Notes: generated by a model from the letters alone, not told the origin. A DNA stretch of 64,000 bases from Synergistaceae bacterium (GCA_022837505.1 JALHFZ010000001.1:1-64000), one strand, 5' to 3'. Counted from the stretch's first letter, positions 44,035 to 53,662 are shown. Translations and numbers: made by a program.

Positions 44035-45042
44035 TCAGGCCTTGACGACGGTACTGTACTCTATTCCGCTCACCTTTGAGAGCTCGGAGAGCTTCTTGGG
44101 CATGTGGATGCTGTCGACAAAACGTAGGGTTCCGCTCCGGGAACGCATGACGACGGAACTCGTATGGATCTCCGTTCCGTCGTAGCGCACACCCTTCAGC
44201 AGTTCACTGTCTGTGATCCCCGTGGCGGAGAAGAAGACATTATCCCCCTTTACCAGATCCTCAATGGTGAGTACCTGGTCGAGCTCAAGCCCCCGCAGCT
44301 TCGCCTCCTTGACGTCCTCCTCATGTCTCGGCCAGAGCTTGCACTGCATGTTCCCGTTGAGGCATTTGATGGCGCAGGCTGTGATGACCGCCTCAGGAGA
44401 ACCGCCTACCCCCATGAGAAGGTCGGCTCCTCCGTGATCCTTGCAGGTCAGCAGGGCGCCGGCGATATCTCCGTCGGGGATGAGCTTGATCCTCGCCCCG
44501 GCGCTTCGGATTTGCGCCATCAGTTCGTCATGCCGGGGGCGGTCGAGGACGACGACGGTGATATCGTCAAGGGCCTTCCCCTTCACCTCGGCTACCCGGG
44601 AGATATTCTCCGCCGGAGAGAGGTTGATGTCGATGACCTTCGCCGCCTTCGGACCGGTAACAAGCTTGTTCATATAGTAGATGTTCTTCGGGTTGAACAT
44701 CGTCCCCTTCTGGGACAGGGCAACCACACTGATGGCCCCGGGAAGGCCGAGGGCGGTGAGCCGTGTTCCGTCGATGGGGTCCACGGCGATGTCCACTTCG
44801 GGAGAGGAAGAGGCGCCGAGGTGTTCTCCGTTGAAGAGCATAGGGGCCTCATCCTTCTCTCCTTCACCGATGACCACCATGCCGGACATGGAGACAGTGT
44901 TGAGCATGTAGCGAAGAGCGTTTACTGCGGCGTCATCCGCCATATTCTTGTCCCCTCTGCCCATCCATCGTCCCGCCGCCATAGCCGCAGCCTCCGTAGC
45001 CCGTACAAGCTCGAGAGCAAGGTTCCTGTCAACAGCAAACAT
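44035..45042 (-). CDS. glpX: Fructose-1,6-bisphosphatase, class II (GlpX)
   Basis: 335 residues with GRGDKNMADDAAVNALRYML, VIGEGEKDEAPMLF, DIAVDPIDGTRLTA and GVGGSPEAVITACA. These are the lithium-sensitive phosphatase motifs of the class II enzyme. It acts in gluconeogenesis, in line with an amino-acid-fermenting life. Last gene of a long minus-strand run, 21 bases after purB. Confidence 0.95.
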   Translation of the reverse strand: MFAVDRNLALELVRATEAAAMAAGRWMGRGDKNMADDAAVNALRYMLNTVSMSGMVVIGEGEKDEAPMLFNGEHLGASSSPEVDIAVDPIDGTRLTALGLPGAISVVALSQKGTMFNPKNIYYMNKLVTGPKAAKVIDINLSPAENISRVAEVKGKALDDITVVVLDRPRHDELMAQIRSAGARIKLIPDGDIAGALLTCKDHGGADLLMGVGGSPEAVITACAIKCLNGNMQCKLWPRHEEDVKEAKLRGLELDQVLTIEDLVKGDNVFFSATGITDSELLKGVRYDGTEIHTSSVVMRSRSGTLRFVDSIHMPKKLSELSKVSGIEYSTVVKA

Positions 45043-45063
45043 GTTTTCTCCCCTCCGAATCCA

Positions 45064-46374
45064 TTATTTTGTGTCCAGGTCCAAGGAAAAGCGCGAAAAT
45101 ATTTCGTCTGCCCACCGCAGATAATATTCCGGCTCGAAGAGTTCGGCCAGTTCTTCGGAAGAAATTCGTGAACGGACCCTTTCATCCTCCATCAGGAGTT
45201 CTGAGAAGGGTTTCTGCCCCTTCCAGCAGGCCATGGCGTTCTCCTGAACGATGGCGTAGGCCTCTTCCCTGCTCAAACCGAACCGTTCCACCAGATCAAG
45301 GAGGATGCGCTGACTGTACACCAGTCCCCTGGTAATTTCAAGATTTTCTTTCATTTTCTCAGTATTGACCTGCATATTTTCCACAATATAGATCATCTTG
45401 TTCAGCATATAGACCGCGACATGAAAAGCATCGGGCCAGATGACCCGCTCGGCGGAGGAATGGCTGATGTCCCGTTCATGCCACAGGGCCATATTCTCCA
45501 TGGCTGTCAGGGCGTACCCCCGCAAAAGCCTGCTCATTCCGCAGATTCTTTCGCAGAGGATGGGGTTTCTCTTGTGGGGCATGGCGCTTGACCCCTTCTG
45601 CCGGGAGCCGAAAGGTTCGAGGGCTTCCATTACCTCCGTACGCTGGAGATGACGGATCTCCGTGGCGAAACGCTCGAGGGCCCCTCCCAGAAGGGCGAGG
45701 GTGTTCATTACGTTTCCGTGGCGGTCCCTCTGGAGGATCTGAGTGGAGACGAGGGCGGGCTTCAGTCCGAGCAGCTCGCAGACCCGTCTCTCTATGGAGG
45801 GTTCGCAGTGGGCGTAGGTGCCCACCGCTCCGGATATCTTTCCGTAGCCGATCTGCTCCGTGGCGAGGCTGAGCCTTTCCCGGTCGCGGGAGAGCTGGTA
45901 ATGCCAGTTGAGCAGCTTGAGGCCGAAGGTCGTGGGTTCCGCATGGACGCCGTGGGTACGGCCGGTGCAGGGAACATGGCGGAATTCATGAGCCTTTTTT
46001 CCCACGGCCTTCATGAGGAGGGCAACCTTCCCGTCCACCACGGCCAGGGACCGCTTCAGGGTGAGGGAGGAGGCCGTGTCGATGACGTCGCTGCTCGTCA
46101 GGCCGAGGTGAATGTACCGCCCGTTCTCTCCCACCGTTTCAGCCACTGAGGAGACGAAGGCGATCATGTCATGCTGCACTTCCTGCTCTATCTCGTCAAT
46201 CCTCCTGATATCGAAGGAGGCCCGGGCACGGATATCCTCGTAGGCATGGGTGGGAATGACCCCCCGCTCTTTCCATACCCCGCACACTGCCAGCTCCACT
46301 TCAAGCCACGTCCGGAACTTGCTCTCCTCGCTCCAGAGGGCCTGTATCTCCGGAACTTCGTACCTGCCGATCAT
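45064..46374 (-). CDS. purB: Adenylosuccinate lyase
   Basis: 436 residues from ATG 46374 (ATGA overlap with the upstream gene). Fumarase/aspartase-superfamily motifs are HLGLTSSDVIDTA, TGRTHGVHAEPTTFG and the signature GSSAMPHKRNP with its catalytic serine loop. It works in purine synthesis, forming AMP and AICAR with fumarate release. Confidence 0.95.
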   Translation of the reverse strand: MIGRYEVPEIQALWSEESKFRTWLEVELAVCGVWKERGVIPTHAYEDIRARASFDIRRIDEIEQEVQHDMIAFVSSVAETVGENGRYIHLGLTSSDVIDTASSLTLKRSLAVVDGKVALLMKAVGKKAHEFRHVPCTGRTHGVHAEPTTFGLKLLNWHYQLSRDRERLSLATEQIGYGKISGAVGTYAHCEPSIERRVCELLGLKPALVSTQILQRDRHGNVMNTLALLGGALERFATEIRHLQRTEVMEALEPFGSRQKGSSAMPHKRNPILCERICGMSRLLRGYALTAMENMALWHERDISHSSAERVIWPDAFHVAVYMLNKMIYIVENMQVNTEKMKENLEITRGLVYSQRILLDLVERFGLSREEAYAIVQENAMACWKGQKPFSELLMEDERVRSRISSEELAELFEPEYYLRWADEIFSRFSLDLDTK

Positions 46375-46913
46375 AGGGTGTTCCTCCTTGTATTCATCTC
46401 GCTGATCCACCGGTTCCGCACCCGCGAAAGAAAGGGGTCGTACCGCCCCGATGCGAAGTCGGGAAAGGTGTAGTCAAAGGGTTCCCATTTCCCGTAACGG
46501 TAGCGGAGGGTGACCTCCGCCTTTATCCCCCTTCGGATATATATCCTGTGGGAGTGATCCTTTGTGGAGCCGAGGACGAGACGGGCCCCGTTCACATACC
46601 CGGGATCGATATTCACCTCCCGGGGTTTTCTGCTCCTCTCCTCCACGGCGCAGGATGCCAGCTTCCACTCAGGGAGTTCTCCTCCGTCCCGGAGGCCGGA
46701 AAAAGAGAGAAACCGCCGGTGAAGAAGAGGGGCTATCTCTGCGTAGTAGTCGGTATGGGAAAAGGGAAAGGGTTCGCTGACCTCCTCGGGCTCTCCCCAG
46801 AGGGAGGAAAGGGCGTTCACCGTCCACGTCCATACCCTGTCGTCCGGGTAAAGAACGCCCGCCAGGAGCTTCACAGGATAGAAAAAGGCTTCGTCCGTCT
46901 CAGTCCTGTTCAT
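46371..46913 (-). CDS. DUF4416 family protein
   Basis: 180 residues from ATG 46913. It has FYPVKLLAGVLYPDD at the start, FSHTDYYAEI, the block KPREVNIDPGYVNGARLVLGSTKDHSHRIYI and a C-terminal YTFPDFASGRYDPFL. This pattern is that of DUF4416, a conserved family of unknown function seen in anaerobes. It overlaps the preceding gene by 14 bases and purB by four. Confidence 0.8.
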   Translation of the reverse strand: MNRTETDEAFFYPVKLLAGVLYPDDRVWTWTVNALSSLWGEPEEVSEPFPFSHTDYYAEIAPLLHRRFLSFSGLRDGGELPEWKLASCAVEERSRKPREVNIDPGYVNGARLVLGSTKDHSHRIYIRRGIKAEVTLRYRYGKWEPFDYTFPDFASGRYDPFLSRVRNRWISEMNTRRNTL

Positions 46914-47670
46914 GGCGCACAAGAAGGTACCCCAGGACCTTCCCCTCCCACAGACAGGGAAGACATTCCTCTCCGTCATCCCCGGGGGCGGAAGGCCCAT
47001 CCGACCTCACGGCCCTTTTCCCCTCCCTGCCGAGCTTTTCGACGAAAGCCCTACCCACAGCTGCCCACCAGGATATCTCCCGGGCTGAAGTGACATCCCC
47101 GGAGACATCCTCGGCGAGATAGACCAGGGGGGCGATCTCCCGGAAAAGAAACGTCCCCGAGAGGGGGGCGATGAGGAATTCCCTTTCTTTCGGCCGCTGA
47201 TCAAAAAAACTGTCGAGGGGCAGGTCGCCGAGAAGAGTCCGGGCCTTTTCGTTCAGCACGATTTTTCCCGAGGCCAGGGAGAGGAGGGGGAGAGGAACGG
47301 TCCACCAGGAGGGGACCTCCCCTCCGGACGGACGGCGGGTCGGAAGGGTGAGGTTTCCCGCGGGAAGGACCTCAAACCCCTCTTCATTTACCGTCAGAAC
47401 AGGGGTTTTATCATTGAAAAGATTTTTCCCCCTGTTTTCCCTGAGAGCGCCGGAGGACGCCAGAAGGTCGGGTATGTTCCTGACCTTCTTCTCACCGTGC
47501 CCCCGCTCAAGGATTGAGACGACTTGATCCTTCGTCAGTATGGAGTACTCTCCCCGGATCACCGGAGCACAATGCTCCACTCCGTGAAGGTAGAGGTTCC
47601 TGAGGAGGGTGGAAAGGGAGGAATCGAGATTCAGCCCTTCCTGAGGGCGCGGCCTCCCCTGGGACGTCAT
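46900..47670 (-). CDS. Unknown protein co-translated with ftsY
   Basis: 256 residues; ATG 47670 overlaps the ftsY stop (ATGA). I do not recognise the family. There is an N-terminal helical part (SSLSTLLRNLYLHGVEHCAPV...KDQVVSILE), then a middle with two parallel LPAGNLTLP / WWTVPLPLLSLASGKIVLNEKARTLLG segments suggestive of a PAS-like domain, then REFLIAPLSGTFLFREIAPL. No signal peptide or membrane segment. Its fixed place between ftsY and DUF4416 argues for a real gene. Confidence 0.65.
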   Translation of the reverse strand: MTSQGRPRPQEGLNLDSSLSTLLRNLYLHGVEHCAPVIRGEYSILTKDQVVSILERGHGEKKVRNIPDLLASSGALRENRGKNLFNDKTPVLTVNEEGFEVLPAGNLTLPTRRPSGGEVPSWWTVPLPLLSLASGKIVLNEKARTLLGDLPLDSFFDQRPKEREFLIAPLSGTFLFREIAPLVYLAEDVSGDVTSAREISWWAAVGRAFVEKLGREGKRAVRSDGPSAPGDDGEECLPCLWEGKVLGYLLVRHEQD

Positions 47671-48596
47671 GATTTCTTTTCTCCCAGGAGCGCCCGGACG
47701 AATTCCCGGGGATCGAAGGGGCGGAGGTCTTCTTCTCCCTCGCCGAGCCCCACGTACCGGACGGGGATTTTCATTCTGTCCGCAATAGCCAGAAGAATGC
47801 CCCCCTTGGCGGTATTGTCGTACTTGGTGAGGACAATGCCGGTCAGGGGAATGACCTCGTTGAACCGTTCAGCCTGGGCGAGGCCGTTCTGCCCCATGAC
47901 GGCGTCGAGGACGAGAAGAACCTCCAGCCGGTCGTCCTCCAGCTCTTTTTTCAGCACCCGGTAGATCTTCGCCAGTTCTTCCATGAGGTTATGTTTCGAA
48001 TGAAGCCGCCCGGCCGTATCGACGATGAGAACGTCGGCTCCGGCGGCCCGGGCGGCCTGGAGGGCGTCGAAAGCGACCGCAGCGGCATCGCTTCCCTGCT
48101 GCTGGGCGATGACCCGTACCCCGGTGCGCTCCCCCCATACCTTGAGCTGTTCGATGGCGGCAGCCCGGAAGGTATCGGCGGCGGCGAAGAAGATTTTTTT
48201 ACCCTCCTTCATCCACCGGGAAGCCAGCTTGCCCGCCGTGGTCGTCTTGCCGCTTCCGTTGACCCCGATGAGCAGAAGAATCGTCATCCGCCCCTTTTCT
48301 GCCGGAAGGGGTTGGCCCATCTCAGGGACCTCACTGAGTTCCCTGACGAGCATGGCTTCAAAAACCTCGAAGAGGGCGGCAGGGGTCGTGATGTAATTCC
48401 TCTCCGCCTCCATCCTGAGGGTGTCGATGAAGCGGACTGTAAGGTCAAGGCCCACATCCCCTCCGATGAGCACTCCCTCGAGGTCTTCCCAGAAGGCCTC
48501 GTTGAGCTGGTCTCCGGCAAAGAGGCCGGAGAGGCCTTCGCTCCAGCGCTTCCGGACCCCTTCGAGTCCCTGTTTGAGTTTATCGAAAAAAGACAC
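47667..48596 (-). CDS. ftsY: Signal recognition particle receptor FtsY
   Basis: 309 residues from GTG 48596 (GGGGAG seven bases upstream). The N domain is short; the G domain has [38 protein letters not shown] and [11 protein letters not shown]. It docks ribosome-SRP complexes at the membrane. The usual long acidic A domain is absent. Confidence 0.95.
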   Translation of the reverse strand: MSFFDKLKQGLEGVRKRWSEGLSGLFAGDQLNEAFWEDLEGVLIGGDVGLDLTVRFIDTLRMEAERNYITTPAALFEVFEAMLVRELSEVPEMGQPLPAEKGRMTILLLIGVNGSGKTTTAGKLASRWMKEGKKIFFAAADTFRAAAIEQLKVWGERTGVRVIAQQQGSDAAAVAFDALQAARAAGADVLIVDTAGRLHSKHNLMEELAKIYRVLKKELEDDRLEVLLVLDAVMGQNGLAQAERFNEVIPLTGIVLTKYDNTAKGGILLAIADRMKIPVRYVGLGEGEEDLRPFDPREFVRALLGEKKS

Positions 48597-48617
48597 TTTT
48601 ACTCTCCCCTTCCCGGA

Positions 48618-49937
48618 CTATTCGGCCTGATCCTGAGGGGGCTGGGGTTGTTCTTTTTTATCCCTCGGCGGACGGCGTTTCCGGGGGGCCGAACGGCGTT
48701 TCTGTCCGCTCTCCTCCCGGGGCTGATTTTTGTCAGGAGCCGGAGCTGCCCCTTCTCCCGAGGGGGTCCCAGGGGACTGAGCTTTTTCTCCCTCCGGCCT
48801 GGTTCCCCCGGATGGTTTTTTTCTCCGTCTGCGGCGCTTCTTTGCGGTGCCGTCAGGGGTGGCCCCCCCTTCGGGTTTCGCTTTTTCAGAGGAGTCCGGC
48901 TTGCTTCCGGGCTGTTCCTGACGCTTTTTATCAGGACGGGGACCTTTTTTCTCCCCCTCAACCTTTTCAAAGGGACCGCCCACTTCTACCGAAAGGGGTC
49001 TGCGGTTTCTTGCCCCTCCGTCGGGGACGGCTTTCCTTTCCTTTATCTCCCCTTCATCCTCCCAGGGTTTTCCCTCGGTCACCGTATCCCGAAACCGGGC
49101 AAAGTCTCCGGTCCTGACGAGAATATTTCTCCCGTCGGGGCAGCGCACCCTGACGGACTCGGAGGAGAGATCCACTCCGTCGATCATGTAGGTGCCGCTG
49201 TTGGTCCTTATCTTCGACCCCGGATTGGGAAGGGACTTCCAGAGGGAGCCGTACATGTGGTGTTCAAAGGACATGCAGCACATGAGCCTGCCGCAGATCC
49301 CGGATATTTTCGTCGGATTGAGGGCGAGGTTCTGTTCCTTCACCATTTTTATGCAGATGGGGCTGAACCGGTGAAGCCAGTAGCTGCAGCAGCACCGCTG
49401 TCCGCAGGGGGCGAGCCCCTTGACCGTCTTTGCTTCGTCCCGGACCCCTATCTGCCGAAGTTCGATTCGGGTCTTGAATTCCTTCGCAAGGTCCCGGACG
49501 TAGGCCCGGAAATCCACCCGCTGTTCCGAGGTGAAATAAAAGAAGAGTTTTTTTCTGTCGAGAAGGAACTCCACATCCACAAGCTTCATGGAGATTTTGT
49601 GATTTCGAAGGAGCGCCCTGGCGCGGAGAAGAATATCGTACTCCTCCTCCTCTGCTTCGGCCGCGTTTTTATGATCTTCATCGGTGGCGGCCCGGAGAAA
49701 TGTGATCTCCTGCAGGGAGGGTTCCCCCCCCTTGACCTGCCCGTCGGATGAATCCTCACCGCAGGATGAACGGTATCGCTCCTCCTGTTCCTTCGAGAGA
49801 GGGCCGCCCATAAGGGCCCTTTCAATCCCTCTCATGGTTTCCACGGCGAGCCATGTCCCCTTGGGGGGCATGGGGTCTTCCACTGTCATCAGCCCGAGAT
49901 ATCGGGGTTTACCAAAGATTGCCAAACAGATGCTCAA
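48618..49937 (-). CDS. PSP1-domain protein (RicT/YaaT-like) with a long basic tail
   Basis: About 439 residues. The PSP1 core spans roughly residues 80-280: VEFLLDRKKLFFYFTSEQRVDFRAYVRDLAKEF, then ELRQIGVRDEAKTVKGLAPCGQRCCCS and KISGICGRLMCCMSFE, with the RicT cysteines. The last ~130 residues are Lys/Arg/Pro/Glu-rich and disordered. RicT acts in RNA maturation in Bacillus. TTG 49937 has AAGGAGG nine bases upstream; it overlaps the holB end. Confidence 0.82.
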   Translation of the reverse strand: MSICLAIFGKPRYLGLMTVEDPMPPKGTWLAVETMRGIERALMGGPLSKEQEERYRSSCGEDSSDGQVKGGEPSLQEITFLRAATDEDHKNAAEAEEEEYDILLRARALLRNHKISMKLVDVEFLLDRKKLFFYFTSEQRVDFRAYVRDLAKEFKTRIELRQIGVRDEAKTVKGLAPCGQRCCCSYWLHRFSPICIKMVKEQNLALNPTKISGICGRLMCCMSFEHHMYGSLWKSLPNPGSKIRTNSGTYMIDGVDLSSESVRVRCPDGRNILVRTGDFARFRDTVTEGKPWEDEGEIKERKAVPDGGARNRRPLSVEVGGPFEKVEGEKKGPRPDKKRQEQPGSKPDSSEKAKPEGGATPDGTAKKRRRRRKKPSGGTRPEGEKAQSPGTPSGEGAAPAPDKNQPREESGQKRRSAPRKRRPPRDKKEQPQPPQDQAE

Positions 49938-50679
49938 AAACAATCCCCTCCTTGAGAGCAAGCACTGTCAAATCAAGAGCCATGGTTCTGGAAAGGCGCT
50001 TCGTCTCGAGGATGACCCTCAGGCGGTCGATGGTGCCCGCCCTTTCGAAGGCGTTCCGGTGCAGTTCATAGCGTATCCATGGGCCGAACTGGGCCAGCAG
50101 GTCGGGCAGCTCCGCAGCGGAATGGCGGGACAGCCATTCCGCCCATTCACTCTCCGTCTCCGGGGGGCGCTCCTCACCCTCATCTACGGCAATCCGGAAA
50201 GGAAGCATCCACGAACGGCTCCGTAGGGTGGGGAGAAGAAGGGCTTCATCGGAGAGGAGAAACAGAAGAATGCCATGCCCCGGCGGTTCTTCCGCCAGCT
50301 TCAGAAGGCTGTTTGCAGCGGGAAGAAGCAGGGTGTCGGCGGAATACACAAGGGCAACTCTTCGTGAGGCCGCTACGGGACGGTAGGCCATGGACAGGAT
50401 TAAATCCCGGCACTGGGCGATGTTCGGCGCCGCCCCCTCCGACCCGGCCTTCAGAAGATCGGGGTGCTCATCCCCTGCCCAGGCGGCGCAGGAGGGGCAG
50501 CCGTCTTCTCCCCTTCCGCTCTCACAGAGCAGCAGGCGGGCCATGGCAAGGCCGAGGGCGTTCTGCTGTTCCGACGGAGCGCACAGAGCCGCGCACTGGG
50601 GGAAAAGCCCCCCTTCAGCGAGGCCGCGGGCCCTTCTCCAGGGCTCGGATTCCGCTAGAGCAGGATGGAGAGAAGGCAT
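49909..50679 (-). CDS. holB: DNA polymerase III delta' subunit
   Basis: 256 residues. A Cys-rich loop CESGRGEDGCPSCAAW is followed by HPDLLKAG, IAQCRDLI, VALVYSADTLLLPAANSLLKLAEEPP and SRSWMLPF, the standard clamp-loader pattern without a true Walker A. It overlaps the yaaR-like gene before it by 25 bases. With tmk, yaaR and ricT this is the conserved tmk-yaaR-holB-ricT order of Firmicutes. Confidence 0.85.
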   Translation of the reverse strand: MPSLHPALAESEPWRRARGLAEGGLFPQCAALCAPSEQQNALGLAMARLLLCESGRGEDGCPSCAAWAGDEHPDLLKAGSEGAAPNIAQCRDLILSMAYRPVAASRRVALVYSADTLLLPAANSLLKLAEEPPGHGILLFLLSDEALLLPTLRSRSWMLPFRIAVDEGEERPPETESEWAEWLSRHSAAELPDLLAQFGPWIRYELHRNAFERAGTIDRLRVILETKRLSRTMALDLTVLALKEGIVFEHLFGNLW

Positions 50680-51092
50680 CCCTTGATTTCCTCCATGAGC
50701 TTGAGCATTTTCGTCCGCTCCCCTTCCCGCAGGAAGATCTCTTCAAGTTCGATCAGGGCCGACTCCACTTTTTCAACGGTCACGTAGAGGTTCCGGTCTG
50801 TCCGCCGCCATTTCATGTCCCTACGGAGCCTCATCCCCCCTACGGCCCGGCGGAGCAGCTCTTTTACGAGGGATCTGTACTGGAGAAGGAGCCCCTCCGT
50901 GGGAAAACGGGAGAGTTTTTCCCCGAGGGAATTCAGTCTTTCCGCCAGCTCCTTCGCCTCAGCATCCTCAAGGGAGAGGAGGAAGGGGGATGGGGAGACC
51001 TCATCGGCGGATCCTGAAAATGCCCCTCTTCTGGGCAGTCTGCCTGAACTTCCTCTTCCTACCTTTTCCTCTCCGCTCTTCTTTACCCTCAC
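50655..51092 (-). CDS. YaaR-like (DUF327) protein
   Basis: 145 residues from GTG 51092 (GTGA overlap with tmk). Mostly helical after a basic, disordered first ~35 residues. LNSLGEKLSRFPTEGLLLQYRSLVKELLRRAVGG and RNLYVTVEKVESALIELEEIFL match the DUF327 pattern. Function unknown; the tmk-yaaR-holB neighbourhood supports the assignment. Confidence 0.75.
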   Translation of the reverse strand: MRVKKSGEEKVGRGSSGRLPRRGAFSGSADEVSPSPFLLSLEDAEAKELAERLNSLGEKLSRFPTEGLLLQYRSLVKELLRRAVGGMRLRRDMKWRRTDRNLYVTVEKVESALIELEEIFLREGERTKMLKLMEEIKGCLLSILL

Positions 51093-51703
51093 GGAAAAAA
51101 ATACTCCTCCACTTTCCGATAGATCTCAGAGGCTATGAGGTCGGCCCTCCCGTCTCCGTCGACGGGGACAATTCTGTCAGGATTTTCCTCCGCAAGGGTA
51201 CAAAACCCCTGGCGCACCCGGGACAGAAAGGATAGCCCCTCCGATTCAAGACGGTCCCGGGGAGATCCCCGGGAGACCATCCTATCATAGGCTTTCTCCG
51301 CCGGCAGATCAATCCAGAAGGTGATGTCCGGTGACGGAAAGGATGCCCAGGAAAGGAGCCCTTCGATTTTCCCTCTTTCAATCCCCCGGCCACCCCACTG
51401 GTAGGCCACGGTCGAGTCGCTGTACCGCTCGCACACCACAATTTTCCCTGCGGCAAGGGCCGGCAGGATAACCTGTTCCACATGCTCACACCGGTCGGCG
51501 AGAAAAAGGAATACTTCCGTCAGGGGGTGGTGCAGGCTTCCCTCGAGAAGGACCTTCCGCAGGGAGTCTCCTCCTGGCCATCCTCCGGGCTCCTTCGTCC
51601 AGATCACGCCCTCCTCCCCCCGGGCGGAGCGGATATTTTCCGTCAGCAGCTCCGCCTGGGTCGACTTGCCGCTCCCGTCTATCCCCTCGAGGGTAATGAA
51701 CAA
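51089..51703 (-). CDS. tmk: Thymidylate kinase
   Basis: 204 residues from TTG 51703 (GGAG six bases upstream). FITLEGIDGSGKSTQAELL is the P-loop, LFLADRCEHVEQVILPAL the TMP-binding region with conserved Arg, and DRYSDST-like ERYSDSTVAYQ the next motif. The lid carries ...RGSPRDRLESEG. It makes dTDP. Confidence 0.94.
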   Translation of the reverse strand: MFITLEGIDGSGKSTQAELLTENIRSARGEEGVIWTKEPGGWPGGDSLRKVLLEGSLHHPLTEVFLFLADRCEHVEQVILPALAAGKIVVCERYSDSTVAYQWGGRGIERGKIEGLLSWASFPSPDITFWIDLPAEKAYDRMVSRGSPRDRLESEGLSFLSRVRQGFCTLAEENPDRIVPVDGDGRADLIASEIYRKVEEYFFP

Positions 51704-51706
51704 ATC

Positions 51707-53662
51707 CTACTCCCCCGACTCTTCGCCGGCGGCGGAATTTTTATCCCCGGAGGGCTTTACCGTGACTATCTTCCGCAGCAGCCCGTCCACAACGAACTCG
51801 GATTTGAATATCTGGAGGGTTCCGTCTTTCAGCCTGCGGGCTTTCCGCTCGCTGAGAAGCTCCTGCTCTTCCTTCGATACGGGGTCTCCGCTGTCCTTCC
51901 GTTCTTTCCCCGGCCCTTTTTTGCCCACGCTGTCGTAGTTGAACTCCAGTATGAGCTCGTTCCCCGTCTCAAGGGCGGAGAGCTCCGTAAACATCTGCCT
52001 GAAAGTGCCGATAGTCTTCCACCCCTGATTCAGGGCGGTCTGGTCAAGGGGCTCAATCCCCCCTCCCCGGACGAGGATCTCACAGTACTCTCCCGCATCG
52101 GAGGGGACGGTTATCTGAAAATTCTTCTTTACCTGTTTTTTCCGGTAGGGCCTGAGAAGAACCTCCACGTCGATCTTCTCTCCCGGTGCAAAGGTGTCCT
52201 TCTTAACCGTAAGCCCCTCGATGTACATCACCCGCGGTTCTTCCGTAAGGGTTACCCCGAGGGAGACTCCCAGGGGGTAGACCTCGGCGAAGGGGTTGAG
52301 GAGAACGATGTCGAGAAGCTCCGCCGTCTCCTGAAGGGCTGCTGCGGCGATATCGGAGGCAGAGAAGAACATGTTCGTCCTTTTCCACCCGGTGCCGAGC
52401 CCCCTGCCCTCAAGGGTAAGGCTGACCGTGGCAGTCCCCTGGCCTGTCCGCCCCCAGAGTTCGTCAAGGAGCCCCGTGTAGATTGCCGATGCCAGCTTGG
52501 CCCCCATAAACTGGTCGGGGACCATGGAAAACCCTTTTCTCTGCTGAAATCCCCTGTCAGAATCGGTAAAGTCAAGGAGCCCTCTGAAGGAAGGGGTGAA
52601 ATAGCCTGTCCGCCCTCCGATCCCTTCAGCCCGGTCCTGGGTGACCGTTCCGACGATCTTCAGGGGGCTTCCAATCTTGAAGGGGGATTCTATGCTCGGT
52701 ATCACGCTGTGAATATGGGATCTGGCCACGGGGAAATTCACTGCCCCCCGCCCGAGGAAGGGATGGCCGAAGCCGATGAAGCGTCCGTCCTTTCCCACGG
52801 CCGTGACGGTGCCGGTGGAGCCTATCGAGACATCCCCCCAGGCGAGGAGGACCGTAATGGCTTCGCCAGGGTGAAGGCGGGCGTTCATCTCAATGGGGAC
52901 GTCCCCCGGAGAGCCTCCACCGGGTACGGTTCCCCTCTGCCCCACAAGGGAGGAGATGGCCCGGGCGCTCCGGGAACTGATTCCGTCCATAAAAAGAGCC
53001 GTCCGTTCTTCCCTTCGGAGGAGGGGGACTGAGGATGCCGACCGATCTTCCTCGAGAAGGAGCTCTTCAGAGCCTTCCTCTTCATCGGGGTCATCCTCTC
53101 CGGTTTCCCCGGGAGGATCCTGCCCCTCCCCCTCTGCTTCTTCTTCCTTCTGAGCCTCTTCCTTTTTCAGCCGCTCCTTCTCCTCTTCATCCTTCTGCTC
53201 TTCCTCTCCCCTGAGGGCAAAAATCGTGGGAAGCTCTACGGGCTTCTCAGGCCAGCTCAAAATAGAGGCCATGTCCTCATAGGGAGTGACAAAGCCGAGG
53301 GTATGGTCGCTGAAATTCCATCCGTAGCCGATGGCGCCGATAAGCTTCCCGTTGATATAGACGGGGCTGCCGCTCATCCCCGCGGCGATGCCTCCCGTCT
53401 TGTCAATGACGGGACCGGAGGCTTTCACGAGGATGAGATTGCGGGGCGACCCCTTCTGGGGGACCACGCTCACGACCTCCACGGAAAAACGGATGATATT
53501 CCCGCCGGAGACGACAGTCAGGGCGTACCCCTTCATTCCCGGACGAAGGGCGGAGGGCGAAAGGACCGGCACCTCCGGGAGAAAGGGTGCCGGCAGTCCC
53601 GGAAGGGCAAAAACCGTCAGAAGAAAAACAAGTCCCAGGAGGACTCGGTTAAAAGTTTTCAT
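51707..53662 (-). CDS. SpoIVB-type S55 peptidase domain protein, exported
   Basis: 651 residues. A signal peptide (core LLGLVFLLTVFALPG, residues 7-22) is followed by the S55 domain: RPGMKGYALTVVSGG, DKTGGIAAGMSGSPVYINGKLIGAIGYG, with the presumed catalytic Ser at ~97 in GMSGSP. An acidic Glu/Lys-rich stretch (~155-215) interrupts the domain, which resumes with GFGHPFLGRGAVNFPVARS. The remaining ~250 residues are beta-rich. In Bacillus S55 controls sporulation; here no sporulation genes are seen, so the role is probably in the cell envelope. Confidence 0.85.
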   Translation of the reverse strand: MKTFNRVLLGLVFLLTVFALPGLPAPFLPEVPVLSPSALRPGMKGYALTVVSGGNIIRFSVEVVSVVPQKGSPRNLILVKASGPVIDKTGGIAAGMSGSPVYINGKLIGAIGYGWNFSDHTLGFVTPYEDMASILSWPEKPVELPTIFALRGEEEQKDEEEKERLKKEEAQKEEEAEGEGQDPPGETGEDDPDEEEGSEELLLEEDRSASSVPLLRREERTALFMDGISSRSARAISSLVGQRGTVPGGGSPGDVPIEMNARLHPGEAITVLLAWGDVSIGSTGTVTAVGKDGRFIGFGHPFLGRGAVNFPVARSHIHSVIPSIESPFKIGSPLKIVGTVTQDRAEGIGGRTGYFTPSFRGLLDFTDSDRGFQQRKGFSMVPDQFMGAKLASAIYTGLLDELWGRTGQGTATVSLTLEGRGLGTGWKRTNMFFSASDIAAAALQETAELLDIVLLNPFAEVYPLGVSLGVTLTEEPRVMYIEGLTVKKDTFAPGEKIDVEVLLRPYRKKQVKKNFQITVPSDAGEYCEILVRGGGIEPLDQTALNQGWKTIGTFRQMFTELSALETGNELILEFNYDSVGKKGPGKERKDSGDPVSKEEQELLSERKARRLKDGTLQIFKSEFVVDGLLRKIVTVKPSGDKNSAAGEESGE

